A DNA stretch of 64,000 nt from Neorhizobium populisoli (GTDB lineage Bacteria; Pseudomonadota; Alphaproteobacteria; Rhizobiales; Rhizobiaceae), in contig NZ_JAHYCB010000016.1 in NCBI RefSeq assembly GCF_019430945.1, forward strand, positions 27,555-91,554, written 5' to 3'. The stretch's first letter is position 1; every line of letters starts with the position of its first letter. The translations under genes and the position numbers were made by a program. This document shows, piece by piece, positions 8,514-17,597 of this stretch. The notes beneath the pieces are model-generated. The model saw only the letters and a program-made list of their open reading frames with translations. It ran no database searches and was not told the origin of the DNA.

Positions 8514-9689
8514 TTACAATCTCAAGCGGTCGCGGTCCAGTTCCGCGATCGAGCGGCAACCGATCAGCGCCATGGTGCGGCGGGTTTCTTCTTCGAGGAT
8601 CGTGAGCGCGCGTGCCACACCCGCCTCACCACCTGCAGCGAGACCATAAAGTGCGGCCCGGCCGAGCATGATGGCATCGGCACCAAGTGCCAAGGCCTTG
8701 ACGATATCCGTGCCGCGCCGGAAGCCGCTATCCGCGAGTATGGCAATCCTGCCCTTCAGCCGATTGGCGATCTTCGGAAGAATGTCGATTGGCGACGGCG
8801 CGCCATCGAGCTGACGGCCGCCGTGATTGCTGATGACAATCCCGTCCGCGCCGGCTTCGGCCGCCAGTTCCGCATCGCGCGTCGACATCACGCCCTTGAT
8901 GATCAGCGGCCGCTTCCAGATCTTTCGGATATGCCGGATGTGGTTCCAGCTGAGATCAGGTTCGACCTGTTCTCGCGACCAGATGGCGGTGCGGGCAAAA
9001 GTCTGCTGGTCTGCAGGCAGGAAATCCAGAAGATTACCGAAAGGCGGAATGCCGCGCGCCATGACCGATATCGCCCAACGTGGATGGAAGAGCATGTCCA
9101 GTTTGTGGCGCAGCGTCGGGTCCATGCCGGAGCGATAGTTACGGCGGTCCCATTCGCGATTGCCGAAGGTCGCGGCGTCGGTCGTCACCATCAGCGCCTG
9201 GCAGCCGGCTCTTTCGGCACGGCCGACCAGGTCCTCCATGAAAGTCTGCGAGCGGAAGACGTAAAGCTGTATCCAGTGCGCAAGATCGGGAATGCCGGCA
9301 AGCTGCTCGATCCGCATGTTCGAGACGGTACTCTGGGTGAAGGTCACGCCGGCTTTGGCCGCCGCCTGCGCCAGAAGCCGGTCACCCTCATATTGCAACA
9401 GGCCATTAAAGCCGGTCGGCGCGATGATGAAAGGCAGGCGCATCTTTCGGCCGAGAACGGTCGTCGAAAGGTCAGGCACACCGACACCGGTCAGTGTCGA
9501 GGGACGGAAGCCGATCGCAGAAAACACGTCGCGATTGCGGCGCAGCGTCAGCTCGTCCTCCGCTCCGCCTTCCAGATATTCCAGCACGAAGGCGGGCAGG
9601 CGGTCGCGTGCCATGGCCTGCAGATCGGCAATCGTCACCGCCCGCTTCACATCCCGGCCGCCGTAGTATTTCCTGCCTGCAAATGCCAT
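8514..9689 (-). CDS. FMN-dependent alpha-hydroxyacid dehydrogenase (LldD/glycolate oxidase family)
   Basis: A 391-residue TIM-barrel flavoprotein. Visible family motifs are FIIAPTGFNGLLQYEGDRLL, the strand WKRPLIIKGVMSTRDAE with its FMN-binding lysine, the catalytic histidine and substrate arginine in SNHGGRQLDGA, and the GADAIMLGRAALYG phosphate loop. It oxidises an L-2-hydroxy acid to a 2-oxo acid. Start at 9689 overlaps the upstream ABC ATPase stop (ATGA), so it is co-transcribed with the oligopeptide-type importer and probably acts on the imported compound or its product. Confidence 0.87.
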   Translation of the reverse strand: MAFAGRKYYGGRDVKRAVTIADLQAMARDRLPAFVLEYLEGGAEDELTLRRNRDVFSAIGFRPSTLTGVGVPDLSTTVLGRKMRLPFIIAPTGFNGLLQYEGDRLLAQAAAKAGVTFTQSTVSNMRIEQLAGIPDLAHWIQLYVFRSQTFMEDLVGRAERAGCQALMVTTDAATFGNREWDRRNYRSGMDPTLRHKLDMLFHPRWAISVMARGIPPFGNLLDFLPADQQTFARTAIWSREQVEPDLSWNHIRHIRKIWKRPLIIKGVMSTRDAELAAEAGADGIVISNHGGRQLDGAPSPIDILPKIANRLKGRIAILADSGFRRGTDIVKALALGADAIMLGRAALYGLAAGGEAGVARALTILEEETRRTMALIGCRSIAELDRDRLRL

Positions 9690-11566
9690 CACTCGACCTG
9701 ATATCCCGCTTCCGCCAACACCGGCGACCATTCCGAATTGACATCATCCGGTGGCACGGCCGCAAGCAGGCTTCTCGTATAGTCGTGCTGCGGTTTGGAA
9801 AAAACGGCCTCGGTGCGGCCGCTTTCGACGACCTCGCCGCGATACATCACCATAACGCGGTCACAGAGATAGCGAACCACGGACAGATCGTGACTGATGA
9901 ACAGCATCGAGAAGCCGTGCTCGTCGCGCAGCTTAAGGAGAAGGTCAAGAAGCTGTGCCTGAACCGAGACGTCCAGACCAGAGACGATCTCGTCGGCAAC
10001 CAGGATTTTCGGCAGGGTGCAGAGCGCGCGGGCAATGTTGACGCGCTGCTTCTGCCCACCGGAAAGCTGTGAAGGAAAGCGCATCGCCGCATCCGGCGGC
10101 AAGCCGATCTCCTTGAGTAGTTCTGCGGCGCGAACCATGCGCTCGCGATGGCTGTTGAGCAGGCCGGTCGCCTCGTTTGCCTGCGTGACGATGCTGCCGA
10201 TCCTGCGGCGCGGGTTAAGTGCAGATTGCGGATCCTGGAACACCATTTGGATATAATCGCGACGGAACGCCTTGTCGGCATTGCGATTGGCGGTAACATC
10301 GCGCCCGGCAAGGGTGATCTTGCCATCCGTCGGCGTGTCAAGGCCAACCACCAGACGGGCGAGCGAGCTCTTACCACTACCGCTCTCGCCGACGATGCCG
10401 ACGAACTCTCCTTCGCCAAGCGTAAAATCGACGCTGTTGACGGCCTTGAAGCTGCTGCGGGAGGCGAACGGGCTCCAGGCGGTCGTATAGGCCTTGGTCA
10501 GCCTCTCGCCGTTGAAATGTATATTGGCCGACGCGATCTCGCGGCCGGGCGCCAGTGGCGGCGGCACGATATCCGGCGTCTTTTCGGTCCGAATACAGGC
10601 AGCGATGTGGTTCGGGCCGATATCGGCAAGCGGCGGTTCGGTCTGCGTACAGGCTTCCATCACATTCGGACAGCGGGAAGCGAAACGGCAGCCTTTCAGT
10701 TCCTTCAAGACGCGCAGGCCGGGCATGCGTTCGGGAAGAATGAAAAGGCCGCGGCGCGGGCCACTGATATTCGGGTTGGCGAGCTGCAGACAGCGCGTGT
10801 AGGGATGGGCGGGATCCGAGAAAAGCTGCTTCGCCGGCCCGCGTTCGGCCGGCCGGCCGGCGTAAAGCACCATGATCTCGTCGCTGATCTGCGAGGCGAG
10901 GCGCAGGTCATGAGTGATGAAAATGACAGCCGTGCCGTCCCGCCTCTGCATTTCGCCGATCAGCTTGATGATACGCGCCTGGATGGTGACGTCGAGCGCC
11001 GTCGTCGGCTCGTCAGCGATCAAGAGACGCGGGCGGCTCGCGAAGGCCATGGCAATCAGGATGCGTTGACACATGCCGCCGGAAAGCTGGTGCGGATATT
11101 TGTCGAGCAGTGCCGCGCCATGCGGCAGATGCACGGCCTCGAACTCCTTCAGCGCCCTCAGCTTCCAGCTTTCACCAGGTTGGAGGCCGATGCGCAACAG
11201 ATGTTCTTTCATCTGCTGGCCGACGCTCAGAACCGGGTTGAGGCCCGACAGCGGCTCCTGCGGAATGAAGGCGATATCGCGGCCAAGCAGATCGCGGCGG
11301 CGATCCGCCCCCATGCCGACCAGATCTTCGCCGTCGAATTTCAGCGTTCCCTTGGTTACCGCAAAACCATGCGGCAGGAATTGTGAAATCGTGCGGCCGA
11401 TCATGGACTTGCCGGCGCCGGACTCCCCGACAAGACCGAGTATCTTGCCGGGCTCGAGCGTGAAATTGAGATCGGTCAGGACGGGAAAACGTTCCTTGCC
11501 GCCGAGAGATTCGACGCAAAGGTTTTGCGCCGAAAGAATAGGGCCGGAGGGGGAAGGATTGGCCAT
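9689..11566 (-). CDS. fused double ATPase of an oligopeptide-type ABC importer (DppD-DppF-like)
   Basis: A 625-residue protein with two complete ABC ATPase modules. Module 1 has Walker A GESGAGKSM, signature LSGGMCQRI and Walker B LLIADEPTTALDVT. Module 2 has GESGSGKSS, LSGGQKQRV and ILVADEIVSGLDVS. An oligopeptide-binding-cassette C-terminal segment (FASRCPNVMEACTQTEPPL) lies between them and would carry the cysteines of the Fe-S-like motif seen in DppD. One polypeptide thus replaces DppD plus DppF, a known arrangement in rhizobia. The start at 11566 was chosen because it follows the permease stop by one base. Confidence 0.87.
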   Translation of the reverse strand: MANPSPSGPILSAQNLCVESLGGKERFPVLTDLNFTLEPGKILGLVGESGAGKSMIGRTISQFLPHGFAVTKGTLKFDGEDLVGMGADRRRDLLGRDIAFIPQEPLSGLNPVLSVGQQMKEHLLRIGLQPGESWKLRALKEFEAVHLPHGAALLDKYPHQLSGGMCQRILIAMAFASRPRLLIADEPTTALDVTIQARIIKLIGEMQRRDGTAVIFITHDLRLASQISDEIMVLYAGRPAERGPAKQLFSDPAHPYTRCLQLANPNISGPRRGLFILPERMPGLRVLKELKGCRFASRCPNVMEACTQTEPPLADIGPNHIAACIRTEKTPDIVPPPLAPGREIASANIHFNGERLTKAYTTAWSPFASRSSFKAVNSVDFTLGEGEFVGIVGESGSGKSSLARLVVGLDTPTDGKITLAGRDVTANRNADKAFRRDYIQMVFQDPQSALNPRRRIGSIVTQANEATGLLNSHRERMVRAAELLKEIGLPPDAAMRFPSQLSGGQKQRVNIARALCTLPKILVADEIVSGLDVSVQAQLLDLLLKLRDEHGFSMLFISHDLSVVRYLCDRVMVMYRGEVVESGRTEAVFSKPQHDYTRSLLAAVPPDDVNSEWSPVLAEAGYQVE

Positions 11567-11567
11567 A

Positions 11568-12425
11568 TCAGGTGCGCTCCGTCTGCGTGAGGCGGGTATC
11601 CAGCGTGCGGCGCAGGCCGTCGCCGAGAATATTGAAGCCGAAAACGGCAAAGAAGATCGCCAGGATCGGCGCGATCAGATTGAACGGCGCCTCGTAGATG
11701 TTCTGGCGCGCATCGGCGATCATCTGGCCCCAAGCCGGCGTCTCAGAGCCGACGCTCATGCCGACGAAGGAAAGGATCGCCTCCACGATGACAGCGACGC
11801 CCATTTCCAGGCTCATCAGAGTGATCAGCAGCGGCAGCGTGCCTGGCAGGATTTCGCGGGTAATAGTGCGCCAGTGCGAGAAGCCGACAAGTTGGGCGGC
11901 CGAGACATAATCGCGACGCCGCAACACGATCACCTCGCTTCGCAACACGCGACAGAAGCGCGTCCAGTCGACCAGAATGATCGCCACGACCACGTTTCTG
12001 AGGCCCGTGCCGAGGCCGACCATCAGGATCAGCGAAAGAATGACCGGGGGGAAGGAAAGCCAGATTTCCACGACGCGGCCGATCAACCAGTCGATCCAGC
12101 CGCCAAAATATCCGGCGATATGAGCCAGGGTCGCACCGATGATCATCGCGCCGACCGAAGCCGTGAAGGCGACGGTGAGGGCGACACGGGCGCCGAAGAT
12201 CAGGCGCGAGAGTACGCAGCGTCCGAGGCTGTCGGTGCCAAGCGGAAACATGAGGTCGCCGCCGTCCGCCCAGGCAGGCGGCGTAAGAATGGCAAGCAGG
12301 TTTTGCTCGTTCGGATCGTTCGGTGCCAGATAGGGCGCAAAAATTGCGCAGATGCCGAGAATGAAGATAATGACGAGGCCAGTCTGGACGCGGCCGGATT
12401 TCAGCCAAAGCGGAAGCGGTCTCAT
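11568..12425 (-). CDS. oligopeptide-type ABC permease, DppC-like
   Basis: A 285-residue inner-membrane permease. An N-terminal cytoplasmic segment and first helix (LVIIFILGICAIFAPYLAPN) are followed by a BPD_transp_1 domain with the EAA loop around RRDYVSAAQLVGFSHWRTI. It starts one base after the DppB-like stop. With the DppB-like partner it makes the channel energised by the fused ATPase. Confidence 0.88.
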   Translation of the reverse strand: MRPLPLWLKSGRVQTGLVIIFILGICAIFAPYLAPNDPNEQNLLAILTPPAWADGGDLMFPLGTDSLGRCVLSRLIFGARVALTVAFTASVGAMIIGATLAHIAGYFGGWIDWLIGRVVEIWLSFPPVILSLILMVGLGTGLRNVVVAIILVDWTRFCRVLRSEVIVLRRRDYVSAAQLVGFSHWRTITREILPGTLPLLITLMSLEMGVAVIVEAILSFVGMSVGSETPAWGQMIADARQNIYEAPFNLIAPILAIFFAVFGFNILGDGLRRTLDTRLTQTERT

Positions 12426-12426
12426 G

Positions 12427-13449
12427 TCAGCGCACCCTCAGTTTCGGATTGAGGATCAGGTAAAGGCTGTCCACCACGATGCTGATCACCAGCACGGCAA
12501 TGCAATAGGTCAAGCCCGCGCCCTGGATGATCGGTAGGTCGGCGTTGCGAATGGCATCGACCATCAGGTTGCCCATGCCGGGATAGGAATAGATGATCTC
12601 CACCAGCAGCGTGCCGCCGAAGAGAAAGCCGAATTGCACGCCCATCAGACTGAGCGTCGGCAGGATGGCGTTTTTTAAGCCGTGACGGACAAGGATGCGC
12701 TTTTCGGAAAGGCCGCGCAGGCGCGCCTGATGAATATAATCATCCTGATAAGCATCAAGCAGGCTGGAGCGGAGCACGCGCATCAGCGACGGCGACAGCG
12801 CGATACCCAGCGCCAGACAGGGCAGGATCATGTGCTGCAAAGCGTTGATGAGGCTGGAGATATTGCCGGTGATCAGGCTGTCGAGCAGCAGGAAGCCGGT
12901 GACGACTGGCCGTTCGAATCCGGGGCTCAAACGTCCCGTGAACGGCAAAACCTCAAAGAACACGCCGAAGACGAGCAGCAGGAAGAGGCTCCAGAGAAAC
13001 TCCGGGAGGGAGAGAAGCAAAATGGAGAAGAAATCCATCACTGCTTCCATACGGGTGCCCCGTACATAAAAAAGGAAAAGACCGCCGGCAATGCCGAAGA
13101 CGGTCGCGACCATCATGGCAATGACCGCAAGCTCGATCGTCGCCGGCAGGGTGTTGCCGATCAGCGCAGTCACATCCTGGCGAAAATGGATGGAGCGGCC
13201 GATATTGCCGTGCAGGAGCTGGTTCAGCCAGATGCCATATTGTTCGTAGAGAGGTCGGTCGAGTCCCATTTCCGAACGCATGGCCTCGATCTCCTGCACC
13301 GTCGCATTCGGCGGCAGCGACATCGCCGCCGGATCGACCGGTAGGATGCGCAGGATGCAAAATAGAAGCGCGGACACAACAAGCAGGATCGGTATCGCGG
13401 TCAGCACGCGCTTTACCAACAGCTTGGCAATAGTCGCAAACATGCGCAT
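12427..13449 (-). CDS. oligopeptide-type ABC permease, DppB-like
   Basis: A 340-residue permease with the typical DppB N-terminus (KRVLTAIPILLVVSALLFCI), the periplasmic RSEMGLDRPLYEQYGIWL segment and the EAA loop (YIHQARLRGLSEKRILVRHG). Two in-frame ATGs two codons apart are possible starts. It lies 63 bases downstream of the binding-protein gene and one base before the DppC-like gene, in one operon. Confidence 0.88.
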   Translation of the reverse strand: MRMFATIAKLLVKRVLTAIPILLVVSALLFCILRILPVDPAAMSLPPNATVQEIEAMRSEMGLDRPLYEQYGIWLNQLLHGNIGRSIHFRQDVTALIGNTLPATIELAVIAMMVATVFGIAGGLFLFYVRGTRMEAVMDFFSILLLSLPEFLWSLFLLLVFGVFFEVLPFTGRLSPGFERPVVTGFLLLDSLITGNISSLINALQHMILPCLALGIALSPSLMRVLRSSLLDAYQDDYIHQARLRGLSEKRILVRHGLKNAILPTLSLMGVQFGFLFGGTLLVEIIYSYPGMGNLMVDAIRNADLPIIQGAGLTYCIAVLVISIVVDSLYLILNPKLRVR

Positions 13450-13512
13450 GCCCCGTAGGAAGGATGTATGGAGAGGGGCCGGGTTGCCAGCCCCTGTATC
13501 GGTGCCGTGTGC

Positions 13513-15048
13513 TCAGGACCAGGACATGGTTTTGCCCAGAACCCAGGCATTGCCGTACTTGACGTAATTAAGGTTCTTCTTGCGAACCACAGTCTGGACG
13601 CTTTGTAGCAGCGGAATGTTGGCGCCGCTATCGACGATCTCCTTGGCGAGGTCCTTATAGCCCTGGATACGCTTCTCATAGACCGGTTCGGTGAAGAGCT
13701 TGAGGATCTTGTCGCCGATTTCCATGCCCTTCCAGGCGCCGAACGGCATTTTTGGGTTCATGAGGTAGCCCGAGAAAATTTCTGGGTCGCCGGTTGCGTT
13801 GTCGAAGCTGTAGAGCGTCGCTTCCGGCAGCTGGCCACCACGATTCAGTTCGAAATACTTGGAATATTCGATCTGCTGCAGTTCCACCTTCAGGCCGACC
13901 TTTTGCCACATCTGCACGAGGGCGCGGGCGATATCGAAATCGCTCGGAAACTGGCCATTGGTGGCAGCGAGCGTGAAGGACGCCGGCTTTTCGGCCGTAT
14001 AACCGGCATCCGCAAGTAGCTTCTTGGCAAGCTCCGGGTCGTAGGGAAACTTGTAGTCCGCAACGTAACCCGGTGTGCCCGGCGTGGCCGGAACCGAAAG
14101 CGGAACAGCCGCGCCGCCATAAAACGCCTTGGAAAGGGCGACCTTGTCGATCGCGTGGTGTGCGGCGAGGCGAATAGCCTTGTCGGCAAAACCTTTGTCG
14201 TTCCGCATCTGCAGGATGATAATGCGGGTGAACGGATTGATCTCGGATGTCAGTCCTTCCGTCTTGCCGAGGCGTTCGGTTTCGCGGACTGGAAGGTTGA
14301 CCGTGATATCCACCTGACCGGACTGGATGGCTGCGGTGCGGGCCGACGGGTCCTTGATGATGTCGATGGTAACGCGCTTGATCTTCGGCTTCTCACCGAA
14401 ATAATCTTCGTTTCGCTCCAGCACGATGCGGGAATTCATCTGGTAGTCGACGAGCTTGTAAGGGCCGGTACCGATCGGCTTTTTGGCGAATTCTTCCGCG
14501 CCGACGGATTCGATATACTTCTTCGGCACGAGATAGCTGCCGAGGAAGGCGAGCCACTGTGGCGCGGTCGGCGTCGGGGCGGAGAATTTCATCACGCCGG
14601 AGATCGGGGAAAGGATCTCGATCTCGGTCAAGGTGCGCCAGGAATTGGCGATGTCGAGCTTCAGGCCGGATTTGATACGGTCGATGAAGGTGTATTTGAA
14701 ATCCTCCATCGTCATCAGATCGCCGTTGTGGAACTTCACATCGCTGCGGATCTCGAAGGGCATCGAAAGACCATCCGGCTTCAGTTCCCATTTGGTGATC
14801 AGGTTGCCGATCAGCTTCAGGTCCGGCGACTGGTCAAGCGGCTGGTCGAAGACCATCTTGAACAGCGGCTGTGCGTCCGGAACGAAACGCAGGTTCGGAT
14901 CCCAGGACGGCACGTCTGATGGCCAGCCGATCGTGACGTTATCGCTGCCTTGCGCGAAGGCGAAACTGGCCTGCGACAGCACGGTGCCGCTGACGGCGGC
15001 AAGCCCAAGCATCTGCAAGAGATTTCTGCGGTCGATTTCAAAAGTCAT
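13513..15048 (-). CDS. oligopeptide-type ABC substrate-binding protein
   Basis: A 511-residue SBP_bac_5 protein. The N-terminus MTFEIDRRNLLQMLGLAAVS is twin-arginine-like (RRNLLQ) and is followed by SFAFAQ, a probable cleavage site. The family core WDPNLRF...PLFKMVFDQPLDQSPD and GTGPYKLV are clear. Start at 15048 chosen because AGAGGG lies upstream; the frame to 15147 lacks one. Relatives bind peptides, nickel chelates, sugars or opines. Export by Tat would mean the protein folds before crossing the membrane, which is uncommon for this family. Confidence 0.88.
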   Translation of the reverse strand: MTFEIDRRNLLQMLGLAAVSGTVLSQASFAFAQGSDNVTIGWPSDVPSWDPNLRFVPDAQPLFKMVFDQPLDQSPDLKLIGNLITKWELKPDGLSMPFEIRSDVKFHNGDLMTMEDFKYTFIDRIKSGLKLDIANSWRTLTEIEILSPISGVMKFSAPTPTAPQWLAFLGSYLVPKKYIESVGAEEFAKKPIGTGPYKLVDYQMNSRIVLERNEDYFGEKPKIKRVTIDIIKDPSARTAAIQSGQVDITVNLPVRETERLGKTEGLTSEINPFTRIIILQMRNDKGFADKAIRLAAHHAIDKVALSKAFYGGAAVPLSVPATPGTPGYVADYKFPYDPELAKKLLADAGYTAEKPASFTLAATNGQFPSDFDIARALVQMWQKVGLKVELQQIEYSKYFELNRGGQLPEATLYSFDNATGDPEIFSGYLMNPKMPFGAWKGMEIGDKILKLFTEPVYEKRIQGYKDLAKEIVDSGANIPLLQSVQTVVRKKNLNYVKYGNAWVLGKTMSWS

Positions 15049-15217
15049 TGACGTCCCTCTGGTTCTACCCTCGGCGTCTGCGGCCGACGGACCTGCGGCG
15101 GTTCTTGAAAAACGCGAGCCTGCAATCCTGTCAGGGGATTCTGTCATTGGTGTTCGGCCGTTCTGCGCGGCGGTCCCCTTAACAATTGAGAGGATGGTAG
15201 AACGAGGTATAGGTTAC

Positions 15218-15229
15218 TTCAAGCCTAAA
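15218..15229. promoter_or_regulatory. candidate operator TTCA-N4-TAAA (regulon motif copy 2)
   Basis: TTCAAGCCTAAA lies in the 439-base divergent region (15049-15487) between the binding-protein operon and the acyl-CoA ligase operon. It matches the perfect inverted repeat at 7686 in both half-sites but for one base. Nothing else in that region was recognised as a gene; an A/T-rich stretch around 15360-15410 could hold the plus-strand promoter. Confidence 0.45.
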
Positions 15230-15487
15230 ATTTCCTATCGCGTCAAATTGAAAGGTTTGGCCACCAATGCGTGCACAAGCCCTGCAAATTGCCATTTTTC
15301 ACAAGGGAAAAGGTTGAGTGCGATGCAGTCTTCGGCCTGTTGTTAGAGGTTTTTCAGCGTTGACGCTGAAAATATATTGACCTTCTTACATATCATTTTA
15401 TGCTTAAATCGTCTTTTGGAAGCGAGGCCGTTGTACGAGAAGGTTGCGCCTCGAAAAGCGCGCCGGAGCAAGCTTGAGGACGACGAA

Positions 15488-17101
15488 ATGCATTCTCCCT
15501 ATTTGCTCTTCGAACATCAGGCGCTGAAAGCTCCCGAGGCGCTGATGCTGACCGCGCCAAGGAGCGCGAAGCTGCCCTATGCGCCGGATGGATTTCGCTT
15601 TTCCTATGGCGAGATTTTCGCTCGCGTTAGCATTTTAAAGCAGACGTTCGCCGACGCTGGCTATGGAATCGGGTCGAGGATCGCGCTGCTTCTCGAAAAC
15701 CGGCCGGAGTTCTTCGATTTTTGGCTGGCCTTGAATGCGATCGGCGCTTCGATCGTGCCCATCAATCCGGATCTGCGTCGCGACGAAATGCTCTTCCAGC
15801 TCGACATGGCAGAAGCCTCGCTGATGATCGTCATCGCGGAACGACTCGGTGAGCTGCGCGACATCAAGCCAAACGTAGTTACCGTGATTGCCGTCGGGGA
15901 CGAGCTTCCCGCGTCTGCGCAAAAGTGTGAGGCGCGGCCGGGCGGGCCGGAGGCGGAATGCGCGCTTCTCTTCACCTCCGGCAGTACCGGAAAGCCGAAA
16001 GGCTGCATCCTTTCCAATATCTACTTCATCACCATCGCCGAATGGTACACGACGCAAGGCGGCATTGCGGAGATGGGTGAGGGCAGGGAAGTGGCACTGA
16101 CGCCGCTGCCAATGTTCCACATGAACGCGCTTGGCTGCACGGCGGTCGGGATGATCATGAAGGGTGGCGCGATCGTGCCGCTCGATCGCTTTCACGCCAG
16201 TTCCTGGTGGGATTCGATCGCCGATTCCCAGGCGACGATCATCCATTGTCTTGGCGTCATCCCGGCGGTCCTGCTCCAGCTTCCCGCAGTTGCGGCGGAG
16301 CAGGCACATAAGGTGAAATTCGCGCTCGGGCCAGGCGTCAATGCGCGCCACAAGATCGAGTTCGAGGAACGTTACCGCATTCCGATCGTCGAAGCATGGG
16401 CGATGACGGAAACTGGCGGGCGGGGGGTCACGACGACAGCTGCGGACGATTATACGCCGGGCCTGCGCTGCATCGGCCGCCCGCGCGCCGGAATGGATTT
16501 TCGCATCGTCGATGATGGGGGCAAAGATGCCGAGCTCGGCAGGCCCGGTGAGCTTCTGGTGCGCGCTAAGGGAGACAACCCCCGCGATGGCTTCTTCAGC
16601 GGCTACCTGAAGGATGAAAAAGCGACTGAAGAAGCCTGGGAGGGCGGCTGGTTCCACACCGGCGATGTCGTTTACGCTGACGAGAAAGGCTTGCTCTATT
16701 TCTTCGATCGGAAGAAGAGCATCGTGCGCCGTAGCGGCGAAAATATCGCCGTGCTCGAGGTCGAGGCGGCGCTTGCCAAGAACCCGGGCGTGAAGGCAGC
16801 CGCCGTAACGCCGGTTCCGGACGACTTGCGGGGCGAGGAAGTGTTTGCCTTCATAGTGGAGAGCGAAGCTGTCGAGCCGGCGGAGCCTGCCGAGAAGGCC
16901 AGACTAATGATCGAGTCTGCCGCTGCAGATATCGCCTATCACAAGCTGCCCGGCTATGTCGTCTTCATCGACAGGCTGCCGATCAGCTCGACCCAGAAAC
17001 TGCAGCGCGGTGAGATCAAGACCATGGCGGCGACGGCCGTTGAAGATGGAACGGCAATCGACCTGCGCAAACTGAAAGCCGCGATCCGCAAGTCCAGATA
17101 A
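15488..17101 (+). CDS. AMP-forming acyl-CoA synthetase / ligase
   Basis: A 537-residue ANL enzyme. Motifs in order: P-loop LLFTSGSTGKPKG, substrate-pocket LPMFHMNALGC, AWAMTETGGRG, GGWFHTGDV with the ribose-binding aspartate, and the C-terminal lysine in SSTQKLQRG. It activates a carboxylic acid with ATP and CoA. The start MHSPYLLFEH at 15488 has GAGG 9 bases upstream; the frame to 15377 does not look coded. It heads a plus-strand operon with the Ohr-like, thiolase-like, DUF35-SDR and cyclase genes, so it probably primes the pathway's acid. Substrate unknown. Confidence 0.85.
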   Translation: MHSPYLLFEHQALKAPEALMLTAPRSAKLPYAPDGFRFSYGEIFARVSILKQTFADAGYGIGSRIALLLENRPEFFDFWLALNAIGASIVPINPDLRRDEMLFQLDMAEASLMIVIAERLGELRDIKPNVVTVIAVGDELPASAQKCEARPGGPEAECALLFTSGSTGKPKGCILSNIYFITIAEWYTTQGGIAEMGEGREVALTPLPMFHMNALGCTAVGMIMKGGAIVPLDRFHASSWWDSIADSQATIIHCLGVIPAVLLQLPAVAAEQAHKVKFALGPGVNARHKIEFEERYRIPIVEAWAMTETGGRGVTTTAADDYTPGLRCIGRPRAGMDFRIVDDGGKDAELGRPGELLVRAKGDNPRDGFFSGYLKDEKATEEAWEGGWFHTGDVVYADEKGLLYFFDRKKSIVRRSGENIAVLEVEAALAKNPGVKAAAVTPVPDDLRGEEVFAFIVESEAVEPAEPAEKARLMIESAAADIAYHKLPGYVVFIDRLPISSTQKLQRGEIKTMAATAVEDGTAIDLRKLKAAIRKSR

Positions 17102-17159
17102 TACTACTCCCACATGGCAACTCTCTTGATACGAATGAATTCAAAGCTAAAATCCATAT

Positions 17160-17597
17160 ATGGGGGCTCGTGTGACGCCGGAAAAGATCCTTTACCAGAC
17201 CACTGTCACCGCGCATGGAGGACGTGACGGTCAAGCGCGGAGCGTCGACGGCGGCTTCTCGGTTAATCTCTCCGTGCCCAAAGTCCTTGGTGGACCGGGC
17301 GGTGAGGGCACAAATCCGGAGCAGCTCTTTGCTGCCGGTTACGCGGCCTGCTTTCTCGGCGCGGTAAAGCTCGTCGCTCGCAACAGTAAGGTCGCGTTGC
17401 CGGACGATACGTCTGTCACGGCCACGGTGGGGATTGGTCCGGTACCCGCTGGTTATGCACTGGCGGTCGAACTGGTCGCTTCGCTGCCCGGGATCGAGCG
17501 TAGCGTTGCAGAAGACATCGTCTCGGGTGCGCATGAGCGTTGCCCCTATTCCAACGCCACGCGTGGCAATGTGGACGTCAAGCTGACGGTCGCCTGA
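17160..17597 (+). CDS. OsmC/Ohr-family peroxiredoxin (organic hydroperoxide resistance type)
   Basis: A 145-residue OsmC-fold protein. The two redox cysteines are visible in AAGYAACFLGAV and AHERCPYSNATRGN, and NPEQLFAAG is typical of Ohr. Ohr enzymes reduce organic peroxides using lipoylated partners. Either ATG at 17160 or GTG at 17172 (preceded by GGGGG) could be the start; the GTG has the better ribosome site. Its stop overlaps the thiolase start (TGATG), so it belongs to the catabolic operon, perhaps protecting flavin-oxidase-rich metabolism. Confidence 0.85.
   Translation: MGARVTPEKILYQTTVTAHGGRDGQARSVDGGFSVNLSVPKVLGGPGGEGTNPEQLFAAGYAACFLGAVKLVARNSKVALPDDTSVTATVGIGPVPAGYALAVELVASLPGIERSVAEDIVSGAHERCPYSNATRGNVDVKLTVA

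Noticed and set aside
11073..12452. 459-codon plus-strand open frame
   Set aside because: Antisense to the ABC ATPase and permease genes; composition of a shadow frame.
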